From JACKAQ01 sp020634975 [NCBI: Calditrichia bacterium] (GTDB lineage: Bacteria > Calditrichota > Calditrichia > RBG-13-44-9): a stretch of 64,000 nt of DNA. Positions within the stretch are counted from its first letter, which is position 1, and each line of letters begins with the position of its first letter. The stretch spans positions 1 to 64,000 of the forward strand of contig JACKAQ010000003.1 in assembly GCA_020634975.1 (NCBI GenBank), read 5' to 3'. The position numbers and the translations under genes were made by a program. The notes below the pieces were generated by a model. The model did not search any database. It was not told the origin of the DNA and worked only from the letters and a program-made list of their open reading frames with translations. This document shows, one piece after another, positions 35,801 to 43,800 of the stretch.

Positions 35801-38369
35801 TGCCGGAGAACGCTGGGAAATCCAAAATGCGCAGTTTGAACGGCTGTTCGTGATTCGTCGCGAAGGCAACACGCTGCACGTGTTCAACAATTTGACCGAC
35901 CGCCGCAAACTGGCATCGCTGCCGGATCCCGAAACGGTTTACCAGATCGTCGAGTCATTCAGCGGCAACATCGAGGTGCAAACGGAACTGCTGTACGATG
36001 CGGAAAACAACCGCTTTATCCGGCGGCAGCTCGGTGAAAATTTTGTCGCCGGTGACCCGAATCTGGTTGCGCCGGACAGCGACAACCCGCTCGGTGATTT
36101 TCTGCTGCGCTTCCCGCTGCGCCAATTTACCCGCGCTGAATTGAGCAAGACGTACGCGATTCCGCCGGGATTCCCGCATCTGTCGTTTGAAAACAACACG
36201 CTGATTGTCGATGGCGTTTTCACCGCTGCGGATCGCGACATGCTGCTCTCGCAGATGCAAATCGCCAACGGCGAAAAATTGGTGACGCTCACACAAGGTC
36301 CGTCGCTCGGTTCGCTGTCGCCGGAATTGCTGGCGAAGTTGCGCTACCCGCAATTGCCGGAAGCCCGCGATTTGCCCGCAAATTTACAGCAGCAGATCGA
36401 GATCGACACGATCCGCGATGCGGATAACGCAACGCTGGCCATGCGCTGGCGCGGTGCGATGCTGCCGGATCAGAAATCGGCGTTGCAGAATTACCGCACC
36501 GATTTGCCGGTTTTCCAGAATGCCGTGACTGCGCTGATCGCCAAAATGAGTTCGCAAAATATCGAATTTACCGCACCGTACACACCGCCGACCGATCGCC
36601 CGCATCCCGACACACTCATCGTTCCGGGCAAATTTGCAATGGCGGTCACCTATCCGCCCGATCCGAATCCGAAATGGACGCTGAGCTGGATCGGCGCGAT
36701 TTCTGCGGCGCAGGAGATCACACTTCGCGACCTCAGCGGTGATGTGGATTTCAAAAACGGCATCAACAGTTTGATTGCCGCCATCAAAAATGTTACGTTC
36801 CAAACAACTGTTAATTTTGGGCTTACGATTGCCTCAACCATCCCGAATTTTTCGATTCAACTGCAGCCGAATTTGCAGCGGGTGCTCAAATGGAGCAATC
36901 CCAATCCCGAGCAGGAAGCCGCAATTCGCGCACTGGAAGTCGGCAACGATCCCGCGTTTCGCGCCGGTGTGGACAATCTGGTGACGCAGTTGAACAATCA
37001 TTACAATAATAAAAATTTCACTCGCGACATCAGCTATGTTGAGCCGCCGCGCCCGCTGCCCGGATCGAATGGTCTGCCGCCGAAGCTGGCAATTGTTGTC
37101 ATTTCCCCGCCCGATCCGGATGCCCGCTGGGAACTGAACTGGACCGGAACGCTGAGCGCAGCCGAGGAAAATGCGCTCCGTGCGCTCGACGGTGACAATC
37201 CGTTCCGGCAGGCGATTTCGGCGCTGATCGACGCGATCAAAGCGGATCCGAACATCACACCGGGAACGGTGACGACCCAGATTATCAGCGGCGTTTTTGT
37301 GCAACCGGTGATCGATCTGGACAATATCGGCGCGGAAATCAAATATGATTTAAGCAATCTGGTGATCGACAAACCTGCGCAATTGCTGCGCTGGAAAGGC
37401 GCGGACACGCTGCAAATTCCGCCACAGGATCTGATCGACCGGATGAACGCCTGTCTGCCGCCGAACGATAATTTCCGCATCGCGTTCGAGAACCTGATGT
37501 CGCAGATCGCCGCTGCCGGTTTTGCGCAGAATTTTGCGCTGCCGCGCCAACTGGCGATCCGTGCGCCGCTCAGCCAGCCGCAGCTCGACGAACTGCTCAC
37601 GAAATTCCCGAATCCGGTGGATCAGCAAAAATTGCGCACGCTGCTCAGCGATTTTCAGGATCGCGAAGTGATCCTCAATTTGTTCGAAAGCTGGAACAGC
37701 CGCACGGCGATCACTGCGCCGGTGGTCAGCGTGCCGCCGCCGGTTGCAACGTTGATCGATTTCCCGGAACCGGTGGATTGTCCGCTGATCTGGACGGGCG
37801 AAATGAGCACCGCCGAACGGGACGCGCTGCTGGCGTTGCCCGGCGATGTTGCGTTCAAAACTGCGATTCAGCGACTTGCCGATGCTGCAGCCAGCGTAAC
37901 CGATGTGGATTTGTCGACCGCTTCTGCCCCGCTCGGGCTGGATCAGGTACCCAAAATTATCGCGGACAGCGGTAAACTGGCGTTCACAACTGAAACCGGT
38001 AGCAGCGGCGCGCAATACACCGCGCTCACCTGGACCGGCGAAATGAACGACACCGAAGCGGAGACGCTCCGCAAATGGGCGCAGTTGCCGCAGTTTTTAA
38101 CCGCTGTAATTGATTTAATTAACCAATTGGAAAATATAGAGATAAGCAAGTCGATTTCGCCGGAAATTCCCGCTGCGGTGATTGGCAAATTGCAAATCAA
38201 TCCCGGCGAAGTGGCCTGGATTGGCGCTGCTCCGAACGCGGACGAACTCGCCGCGCTGCAGGAAATTATCGGCGATGTGTCCCGCGATACGGCGTTCCGC
38301 AACGCCGTTGCCCAGTTGATCACCAACGCTGGCGAAGACTGCGCGACAACCGTCGCGTTCCGGGGCTAA
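26808..38369 (+). CDS. giant beta-rich repeat protein, unknown family (3,853 residues)
   Basis: Not recognised with confidence. Start ATG 26808 has a good AAGGAG site 8 bases upstream and the frame is open for 3,853 codons. No signal peptide or transmembrane helix is seen at the N terminus. Residues about 1-1250 are long runs of amphipathic beta strands; the segment around 700-900 (YIGIPKKGSVFPRISLEKLA, YLREIGLGFGYRYTIT) loosely recalls DUF6603-type rod proteins. Around 1600-1950 are fibronectin-III-like phrases (HYIVRRRALDGSE, YLYSITPADVAGNLGRPL). From about 3208 on there are repeats of a 60-130-residue unit. The gene is GC-rich relative to its flanks. The stop at 38369 is probably a one-base frameshift in CC at 38360-38361; the protein would otherwise continue to 38856. 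It may be a structural or surface scaffold (inference). Confidence 0.8.
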   Translation: MAKIFLIDTAEASLFLDGTLNGDQIEISHLGFAAAALKSRTIYPYPLTISTTGGQIQPTTVINPHVDDPSDAFRFVTDVEFELPAQEMTAKDGSELPLDLRWKKMPVKLTVSDPANPATNELRIGFSHLTIASPKLPGIEIDCNVRLVFLGDTLQLDQSTIQIFQPDENHTVTLSLQDVHFDSNLFGLKWNDPNINFWLKLFSNDVQDTSAAVDVTANLQILTGAAPEIRLDWQHANRQRNFKLPGMSLATSASGTNAFSLLLQPVGNALNKVTLALSLPPSQSFSMLSNFAWERDADRELLNDDNRPATAPPVMQLSPTPQNPVTTVLTRFTRGQSNLPKFLQQFDAPLPAIDFANPTPSPTTVRSFKAADWQPNLNFQLNSANFKFPFLRIGSGSNTFDQFVNIDSVDPVTESDYSFTNHAVSVNVNLSQKIGALAFQNDWGIAFNWETFAFAIDHNNGIDLLGDVPELPALQHMNLMWRFKGVPYGNSGKFHYFKLVTKGYNYQIKLAPGASVELDFTKASVEPITFRSTNFTVTAKGINLTADVLDNPARLNGINTRFRFHSTQMQIVDNRILDFTLSGTGPLPPDLVGDAMADIALQFKQNAAGNLLLVAGAAQLKDTDQLDAKNIRFQYAVDSLGLDFVDDGKYHLYFKISGSAKYVPTPIDDPNGPLALLSAITIKLVECPLTGDASVIARHIGFLIEFPEPVTFSFLGCFTFELRAIGFLAYTEKFGGDPSLQLTGQVMFAKGGQDTHSAKLDFHGLYIGIPKKGSVFPRISLEKLAVEIIYGEAFKLTGMVSFVDNELQKGFLGEGQLEMKGMPVIAAAFGFMRARLDENSNWLRAWFIYLEVRKVSFMIPRLEIYLREIGLGFGYRYTITSIKQADDENDIGKLVRALRDSSRTAGDLAKVENWALDLEKRGEDPRWTIVFRAMFSQSSASPSPLKYNEGAEKFLPCAYLFDAIVAFRSDLTFFMAVRGWINTNYNDFFENTDDLRSHPIVSGFVLLAPRKKRFLAHVSSNPDGSLGARPALPEFARKAILKSDFSATMLIEPGLFHFELGWPNMLRFRQLFGPVIFEVRAGFIFRISETEMVIGVSMEARATLDIEAGFEAAVIGANISAHAIAAVGARLVGMTSLVREDDFAVYGAIGIEMRIEFRLIIWIGLKIGFVKIIKEFKLSFTLGFTAGIEIGLTGPDPGVRGTGTIYAKFMGHGMKFTAKFKSNEGAVIAALGKVQPFLNTGLTSEDVEGTPGIDPATQNVSAKPAPQSAVMRVGSQPSAAMRIGGNGAARPSQPGAAVSSLTGKMVEFHAPDYNLLVINKPAADGKTFAYFLLLPKGEGESGFLPVPPNDTIEVSNDFAMTIPDSGKTFVLQRFNANSGDLETVDDLANVNWKVNWDAVILSAENYGEGTPDDTEPVTETVKLADYLLGAFVLDANNQPIGDPELLAAAKTVIDERVQNPTDNAFEAAVRGAVEQFKGSPYFKKDYQNEYEQALQNAFDDGKTIYSADGTITPESQAVEQADHLRSMVIHDLIADFREFVDAISETGEIDAELTGSSIAFQMGIVFRLECDDVNRPEWLDFSQNYLENHSLPYPRIRQRFQPESPSPDGSPEKSATTFNIAAANFANFSPQFQNLRHYTSANTIAIAWELTWENLPEDGCTTCQADPEHHLLHYIVRRRALDGSEPEQVYTVKNAEALQLETDANGNPLLSSLRPRFQVVDHFNHETPEDQANLPASGRSYLYSITPADVAGNLGRPLSLVATRYPSEPPLVPNNGELTVSYRIADALLSPDEVLQNSGDVITPVAITPHSLRVSWREPGARDDRPMVPVKTYRLIFRKDDTMPVGSYGLDASTRGPKSKSLPTSNARPLPTDIKIELDARGSREARFAEIPVEQLRDAGIFPAGDEPKWQPEAWNIYFQTVSVNDVPSALAPVNLLLRVESDDPAAQKEERRPEQLEWLPKPVQFPLLPPEDQRAIPGLAHFPMPTPGSFGFSGSTGQDILNRVQFTQHPDELRCIRFRWNQGPGDQPDYPLPLNAGYHLLELNIDAHTDDTFDDKERLAKAIRKIQEVQMLPADELLLAPSDTLTASQWESWYPTTLQRLRNPAERPRGSETPFGPWFSWRDSYLVWPEWPGFTNVNGERNDTIHPALRKLVDVLKNDPEGRLPATYIVDLQISPPMQENDFNDLIAITDAGPDPYGWGILQRFGLCASVSLRNKSTGDLITGAALLEALNKAYLAYRNDPVTDGQNNTLASFDTFLHIELLFQPSSAISLEAGGNPKENSLLGIVQISLRPAIQQDAQYAKVPISGDAKATVTLLFSEIPADGCVLVNQSELAKGEIDIKPPATGNALKYVLTLPLNGATTLLLRSRTTLPKVEKELQNGTVELPKAGFAPTDELASYFSVPADALAADFAQNPASNTLAKQWRLFKFYAESLNSNQTDPPPAKKIEIPTAEPAIKSMLPDYLGWTNRFFEHGGEMDLNPQTVKKATKNGPWLATAYPQSGNPVYATPDDSRRLKYDHLLEDRYAHNLRYYIRPYGRYDLLWQSLRQSPALFPDPRIDELLIDLRDARVSDLLIKTFENNGLSLLKTATISQQNRHEWTIASNGSMYTVAQATDDLQVFEAETLKFQLEKNFKLLPEATPEPQDGALDVVLDRTKPVAMPVILRSGRLDEDPVPGKPSAPGKTWEVIVAQHPEQALIERNQTLFRQLAFRQIAFTLLRRFAFADWPETLANLAGIDPIGIQFVQNRFPEIPASYPDQPDHIPMINGQIAAKLANAEIDDALRMIFEQHNFFLSNSATVTAGEPDEWQISDGQQQFVVRKTHRVLTVSADEIELLSFADVIIDDAETARSLDLPRRIGNFQQGAMVLQWQSLPYFYEHRLLLIAQTATTVSPVNETVQQDFEYRSPDPVALSEGMELPGGSIRFRQIDLLLNNFWDALKSDAQSRWPYEQPDSAGFTIGTTFVDELDNLLISNDLRNAFSAADFELPQDATVLQTIAGERWEIQNAQFERLFVIRREGNTLHVFNNLTDRRKLASLPDPETVYQIVESFSGNIEVQTELLYDAENNRFIRRQLGENFVAGDPNLVAPDSDNPLGDFLLRFPLRQFTRAELSKTYAIPPGFPHLSFENNTLIVDGVFTAADRDMLLSQMQIANGEKLVTLTQGPSLGSLSPELLAKLRYPQLPEARDLPANLQQQIEIDTIRDADNATLAMRWRGAMLPDQKSALQNYRTDLPVFQNAVTALIAKMSSQNIEFTAPYTPPTDRPHPDTLIVPGKFAMAVTYPPDPNPKWTLSWIGAISAAQEITLRDLSGDVDFKNGINSLIAAIKNVTFQTTVNFGLTIASTIPNFSIQLQPNLQRVLKWSNPNPEQEAAIRALEVGNDPAFRAGVDNLVTQLNNHYNNKNFTRDISYVEPPRPLPGSNGLPPKLAIVVISPPDPDARWELNWTGTLSAAEENALRALDGDNPFRQAISALIDAIKADPNITPGTVTTQIISGVFVQPVIDLDNIGAEIKYDLSNLVIDKPAQLLRWKGADTLQIPPQDLIDRMNACLPPNDNFRIAFENLMSQIAAAGFAQNFALPRQLAIRAPLSQPQLDELLTKFPNPVDQQKLRTLLSDFQDREVILNLFESWNSRTAITAPVVSVPPPVATLIDFPEPVDCPLIWTGEMSTAERDALLALPGDVAFKTAIQRLADAAASVTDVDLSTASAPLGLDQVPKIIADSGKLAFTTETGSSGAQYTALTWTGEMNDTEAETLRKWAQLPQFLTAVIDLINQLENIEISKSISPEIPAAVIGKLQINPGEVAWIGAAPNADELAALQEIIGDVSRDTAFRNAVAQLITNAGEDCATTVAFRG

Positions 38370-38560
38370 TCGACCGACCAAAGCAGGCGGATTTACCGGC
38401 TATTTTGCGCGACCAATTGACAATTACGGATAACAGCATCCAATGGCGCGGCAGAATCGCGAACGACGAGCAGTCGGCTGCGCTGCAATCGTTGAGCGGC
38501 GATACGCCATTCAACAGTGTGATTGCAGAAATTCTGCCGAAATCGGCGGCAGCGTTACGG
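36430..38560 (+). repeat. coding repeats: nine copies of a W-G-(3)-S-AE motif unit
   Basis: Protein-level repeats at the C-terminal end of the giant gene. Units begin near 36430 (MRWRGAMLPDQKSAL), 36680 (LSWIGAISAAQEITL), 36885 (LKWSNPNPEQEAAI), 37134 (LNWTGTLSAAEENAL), 37384 (LRWKGADTLQ), 37785 (LIWTGEMSTAERDAL), 38024 (LTWTGEMNDTEAETL), 38211 (VAWIGAAPNADELAAL) and 38440 (IQWRGRIANDEQSAAL, in a shifted frame). Each continues with a GD-x(2)-FxxAIxxLI helix. Spacing is about 62 to 134 residues. Confidence 0.85.
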
Positions 38561-38856
38561 TCAATTTTACGCTGCCGGTTCGCCCGGATATCGCAGGACT
38601 CGACCCGCTGCTGGCGGGCAAATTACTCATCGGCAAAGCGCAGATTCGCTATCACGGATTGATGATGCTTGCCGAAGGGCGCGCGCTGCAGGACGCATTT
38701 TCGCGACAGCCGGACAAAGTCGCCATCCAGCGATTATACGACACCAGTCAGCAAAAAGGATTGCAGGGGCGTGAGTTGCTCCTCCGCGCCAGACGCGGCA
38801 GCGCAGCACCCGGCGATCCCGTTCCGTTGACGGCTAAACTTTGTAAAATAAATTGA
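38370..38856 (+). pseudogene. frameshifted 3' end of the giant gene
   Basis: Continuation of the preceding gene in other frames. After about 38360 the sequence reads on as PGLIDRPKQADLPAI, then the ninth repeat unit (IQWRGRIANDEQ), and after a second break near 38541-38549 as GGSVTVNFTLPVRPDIAGLD, ending at a stop at 38854-38856 after LTAKLCKIN. Each break is as if one base is missing (in CC/GGGG and near TCGGCGG). Either the gene is really truncated at 38369 or the sequence has two indel errors; the coding character of the tail (repeat fit, no stops when bridged) favours one original gene of about 4,016 codons. Confidence 0.7.
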
Positions 38857-39018
38857 TTTGCCGCAAAGACGCGAAGGACGCGAAGCCTGATAATGTTTCA
38901 CTTCGTTTGAATGTGGCGGGAGACCCCTGCCTTCGCAGGGGTGACCAACTCTGTCATTCCTGCGAAGGCAGGGATCTCCCGAATAGAACCTTTGCGCACT
39001 TGGCGCCATTGCGGCAAA
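38857..39018. repeat. 162-bp nested palindromic element between the giant genes
   Basis: Outer perfect ends TTTGCCGCAA (38857-38866) and TTGCGGCAAA (39009-39018). Inner 23-bp arms at 38917-38939 (CGGGAGAC then CCCTGCCTTCGCAGG) and 38959-38981 (CCTGCGAAGGCAGGG then ATCTCCCG) pair with one mismatch around a 19-base loop. Both layers resemble known dispersed repeats (a CTTTGCG-type and a CCTGCCTTCGCAGG-type). A related small hairpin is at 50438-50457. Confidence 0.85.
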
Positions 39019-39068
39019 AAAAAGAAAACGAAACCACAAAAACCCCTCTATCGACCGGAGGTTTTGAA

Positions 39069-40871
39069 ATGCCGAGAATTTTGAACGATCTGAAAAGCAA
39101 AGCTGCAATTGAAAAATATTATCAGCGAAAAATTTTCAAACGCAACGGACAATATTATCTGTTTTGGGCGGACAGCGGCAGCGAAAAGCAGCTGAATTAT
39201 CGATTTGCCCAAACCATTGCAGATTTGGCAACGACGACGGAAATCGAAGCGACGAGCGCAGCCAATTCATCCAGCCAGTACGGCAATGCGTACGATGTAT
39301 TTTTTGACCGCGCCGGCGACAGGGTTGCAATTGCGTGGGTCAATCAGAAAAAATTGATGTTCAAACTCGGCAGCTTCAACGCGGACGGCAGCATTTCGTG
39401 GGGCACGGAACAGCTCGTCGAAGATGGCGGCAGCGCCAAATTTGATGCGCCGGTGCTGGCGCGCGGCGGCGACGGCATCTGGGGAATCATCGTTCGAAAG
39501 GATGGCAGCAAACGCAATATCCATTTTTACAGCGGCGCGGTCAGCAATCCCGGCGACACCGGCGATTGGGTTGATCAGGGCAAAGTAACGAACGACAATT
39601 TGAGCAGTTCCGCCGAATATCACCGCATCGCTGCGACGGGCAGCGACCTGCTGCTGATCTGGCGCGAGGATCAAAAAATCCACTCCCGCCGATTCCGAAA
39701 TGGCGAAATGGCATCGCCGCAAATACTTGAAAATCCTGAAGTTGAAGGCAACCAGATTTCCGGCGCGGTCAGCGATGCGCAGGGCAATGTGCAACTCGTT
39801 TTTCTCGGTGAATCCAGCGGGCATCCGCTCATTCACGCCACATACGATGCTGCGAATGATAGCTGGTCGCACACCCAAATTTCCGCCACAACCGGTGATG
39901 ACGACGTTGCGCCATCGCTGCAAATCGACGGCGCGGGTAATTTGCACGTCGTGTATCGCATCCATTCATCGAACGCGAAAGACCGCATCCACTATTTCCA
40001 AAAGCCGTTGTTCGACGACTGGCGCGACGAAACCGCCAATTTGCCCGGCGATCTCGCCCGAACCGACGAATACGATCATTTGCAGGACACGCCAATTATG
40101 GCGGCGTTCGACGCCAACGAAGTGCTCGTTGCATGGATGAACGAGCGCGACAGCGATGATGCCATCGAATTGTGGATGGATTCGATCCCACTGGCGATAT
40201 TGCAGGATATCACCATCGACGGACCATTTTGGCAGGCAAAAGCCGATGTCCTGCAAAAAACACAACAAATTTCCACGGAAATGCTCGAACAAAACGAAAC
40301 GCTGTTCCGCTCGATTTTTGTGGATGACAACGTGCAGAATAACAGCGGCGAACCACTTTCAATGCCCGGCGTGATCATCGCAGTTTGCGCGGTGAAAAGC
40401 TTGCAGGTGACGCCCAACGGCGCGGGCACTCCGCCGGAATTTCGCTGGCAGCGATCGCCGGAAATCCAGACACCGGTTAATTTGACGCAGCTTGAAATCG
40501 ATGAAAAATTGCGCAGCGGCGAGCTGACGCTGGTGATGCTGCAGGCTGATCCGGCACAGTGGCGCGGTGGCGATATCGGCGGCGAATCGTTCAAAATGCT
40601 GGCCGGTGATATCAGTCTGGACGTACTCGAAGCCGTCGATCAGTCGCGCGATAAGTTGTTCACAGACTTGAATTTAGCTGCCGCGATACCGGCTGAAGAA
40701 CCGGATCGTTTTATCGGGTTGATTTCCGCACATGCCAGCGGATTGTCGCTGTATGGCAGCGCAACGTTGCCGTGGGAACCGCAAACCCAACCGGTCACCG
40801 CGCCGTTTTGCTCACCCGGCTGCTGCCCGATCCCGCGCCGGATAGCTCGCCCGTTCCCGGTTACCGGCTGA
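39069..40871 (+). CDS. beta-propeller-like N-terminal part of second giant protein
   Basis: Start ATG 39069 has CGGAGG 9 bases upstream; the frame extends upstream to 38853 but that part lies in the repeat element. The 600 residues before the stop show repeated blade-like phrases spaced about 45-60 residues: RVAIAWVNQKKLMFKLG, GIWGIIVRKDG, DLLLIWREDQKIHSRRF, NVQLVFLGESSGHPLIHA, NLHVVYRIHSSN, EVLVAWMNERDSDD. This is typical of sialidase/BNR-like or photopexin-like beta-propellers. The remainder (about 380-600) is unassigned. The frame ends at 40871, but the next frame starts without its own ribosome site and continues the protein; a base seems missing in TTTT at 40806-40809 (TAPF then LLTRLL). 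So this is most likely the first fifth of a protein of about 2,970 residues. Confidence 0.75.
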   Translation: MPRILNDLKSKAAIEKYYQRKIFKRNGQYYLFWADSGSEKQLNYRFAQTIADLATTTEIEATSAANSSSQYGNAYDVFFDRAGDRVAIAWVNQKKLMFKLGSFNADGSISWGTEQLVEDGGSAKFDAPVLARGGDGIWGIIVRKDGSKRNIHFYSGAVSNPGDTGDWVDQGKVTNDNLSSSAEYHRIAATGSDLLLIWREDQKIHSRRFRNGEMASPQILENPEVEGNQISGAVSDAQGNVQLVFLGESSGHPLIHATYDAANDSWSHTQISATTGDDDVAPSLQIDGAGNLHVVYRIHSSNAKDRIHYFQKPLFDDWRDETANLPGDLARTDEYDHLQDTPIMAAFDANEVLVAWMNERDSDDAIELWMDSIPLAILQDITIDGPFWQAKADVLQKTQQISTEMLEQNETLFRSIFVDDNVQNNSGEPLSMPGVIIAVCAVKSLQVTPNGAGTPPEFRWQRSPEIQTPVNLTQLEIDEKLRSGELTLVMLQADPAQWRGGDIGGESFKMLAGDISLDVLEAVDQSRDKLFTDLNLAAAIPAEEPDRFIGLISAHASGLSLYGSATLPWEPQTQPVTAPFCSPGCCPIPRRIARPFPVTG

Positions 40872-43800
40872 CTGTCGAATACGAACGGCTGACTGTTGCC
40901 GAAGAAAATCAGTTGATCGCTGCATGGCGACGGTTGAGCCGCTACGTCAACCCGCGCCACCCGCTCAATGGCAACGCCGGCAGCGGACCGGTGCCCAATT
41001 GGATGACGCTGGAAATCACCAATCCGATGGCGGTGCCGAGGTTATTTTGGCCCATCGTTCCGTGGCCGCAAAACGCCGCCGCAACCGAATTCCCGGTGGG
41101 ATTCGAGCGCGGGCAATTCAATTTGCTGATGACCGATCAGCAGGCGTATGACAGCGCCAATCCACCCGGATCGCTGGCGCGGATCATCCCGGACAACGTG
41201 GTCATCCAGCCGGACGGCAACGGGCAACTGCGTATTTTGCTCGACGCAGATTCGCAAATTCCCGCCACATCCGGGCAAATGAGCTACCAATATTTGCGCG
41301 ATTCGAACAGCGCAACTAGCGAGGCATTCACCTTTTCCAACCTGAAAATGGCGTACAGTCCGGTGGAAACGCCCCGCACGCTCCGCGAATTTTTGGGGAA
41401 ATCTGTGCCAGAATGGGACGAGGCAACACCGCTGCAAACCCCTGTTTTATGGGGATTTATGCCATTGGAAGATGGCTGGGCGCAGCTTCCCGTGCTCAAT
41501 TTGACCGAACAAATTTTTCTCGATGCAAAAGTTGCCCAATCCGATTTGCTCTCGGTTGCGCCGCCGCGTGCGCTGTCGCAGGGTGCGGTCAGTTACGGCA
41601 ACGATGCCGCAGATGTGCTCAACACGCAGCAAAATGAGCAGGCCTGGAATCTCACATTTATCAACGCGAAATCCATTTCCGGAACGCTGGTGCTGTCGCC
41701 AAACGGCAGCGGATTTGCGCTGGCGGATATGGCGCTCACCGCCGATTCGCCGGAAGTTGCCATCAACGGACTGCTCTGGCTGAGCAGCGGGAAACCGACC
41801 GAATGCGATGCGCTGCCGGACATGGACAACTGGGTTTCCGGGCTGCAACCGGTGCCGCTGCAAAGCGTGCAAAATGATGATTTGTTCCCTTCACCGATTG
41901 TTTTTGAGCTGGCGCAGATGGTTTTCGCCGCGCGAAGTGATCAGCAATTGTCCGCAAATTTGCAAAACTGGTCGTATCGACTGGCGGCGCAAATCACCGT
42001 ATTGCAAAAATTGATTGATTCTGGCGTATTGCCGGAATCGGTGCTCGGCGATTATCTTCCGCTGATCTGGCGGCGGCATCCCAATTTGCCGATGGTGCAG
42101 GCGCTGCCGCTGACGCAGAACCAGTCGCCGCCGAATTATCCGGCGGCCAGCCGCCAACTGGTGCCGTTCGAGTTGCTCAGCGCTGTCGAAGACGATATTC
42201 CCGTGCCATCGCCGGACTGGGCTTTTGGCGTGCCGGATAGCGACGCAGCCGCAAAATGGCCGGCGCTGTTGGGCAGTGCCGGAGCGGCGAGCGAATGGAA
42301 ATCGCTGTTCGATCTGCCGCTGACCGCGCTGTCACTGCCGGGATTACACCTCGATCCGCGGGAAAATCCCGACGAAACCGGGCTTGCCGACGATTTTCTG
42401 CCCGCCCAATTCCGGTTTGACATGCCCTACACCGACGAAATCAACGCGTTGGCGCAACTGCCGAAATCGCAGGATGAGCAATCTGCCGACGCAGACAATC
42501 CCGACGCGCCGGTGCTGCAGCCGCAAACGCCGCTCACCCGCGAAACTTTTGCGGATTTCTGGCAGGAATTGACCGAAAAAGCCAGCCTTTCCCGCGCATC
42601 AGCGATTGCCGCGTTTCTCAAAAATGACGATGCGACGCTGATTCGCCACCTGATCGAACCGTTTGTGTGGCCGGTTTCGCCGACGCTGGAAACGGGTGCA
42701 TTCCCCGGAAAATTGTCCATCGCCGACAGCCAAAACGGGGCGGTGAGCATCGATTTGCAAACCGAAGCCGCGCTCGAAGGCATCTCCGGACGATTTGTCC
42801 CGGTGGATGCGCAAACCATCCGTCGGCTCGACGATGCAGATTCGACTGCCGAAAATCCGCTGGAAATCACCGCGGGCAGCATGGCGGCGCATCGCAACAG
42901 CAACGGCGAATTTGTCGATCAGCGCGGATTGGCGCGCGCCGCGAGTGTTGTCGAAATGGCGTTCATCCGCACACGCGTCAAATTGCACGAAGCGGAAACC
43001 GCATTCGATTTGACCACCGCAAAACAGGCGATTGATCTGCAAATCCACGATGGCGCGAGCTGGCAAATCTGGTTCCGCGATCTGCCGGTTGCGGCGGACA
43101 GCAGCATTTTCGACCGCAGCAAAACTGTGTCGGCATTTGCCGATGACATCAACGATCCCGAGGCACTTTCCCGGGAGCGAAATTATCTCAACGGGTACGA
43201 ATGGCGCATCAGCGAGGATAGCAACAGTGCGCTAATTCCTGAATATTTAACCATTTACAATCTCCATTTTTATCCGCTGACGCTGGAAAAACTGGCGCTC
43301 AACGGCGACGAGATCGCCGAAATTGAGATGATCGGGCGCATCCAGTTGCCATTGCCGGGCGAAAAAGAAATGGTTGATTTCAGCAACGCAGCGAAAATCA
43401 TTTTCCGTCGAACGGCACCGAACACGCCGCTGGCCTTTGCGGAAATTGCGCTGGTTTCCGATACCGGCGAATGGCCGCTGGCGCTTAGCGAAGGCGAAAA
43501 TAGCGATGCGCCGCACCTCTTTTTCGGCGAGATTCGTCGCAACGCGGACGGCTCAGCCATCGAAATCGATGCGGTACGACTGCATTTTTACGCTTTTGGC
43601 GAGGAGTGGCGACTCGACTGGCCGGAAGCCATTGCCTTTTCGGCAACACCGGAAAACCCGCAGATTTCCGAATTTCAATTTACGCCCGACGACCCGCCCG
43701 CAGCGATTTCCCCAAAATCGCTGAAGCTTGCCATCGACGTTGCCAGCGGATCAGCACAACACAGCGTTTCAATTTTATTGGCAATTCAACTGGGCAATCG

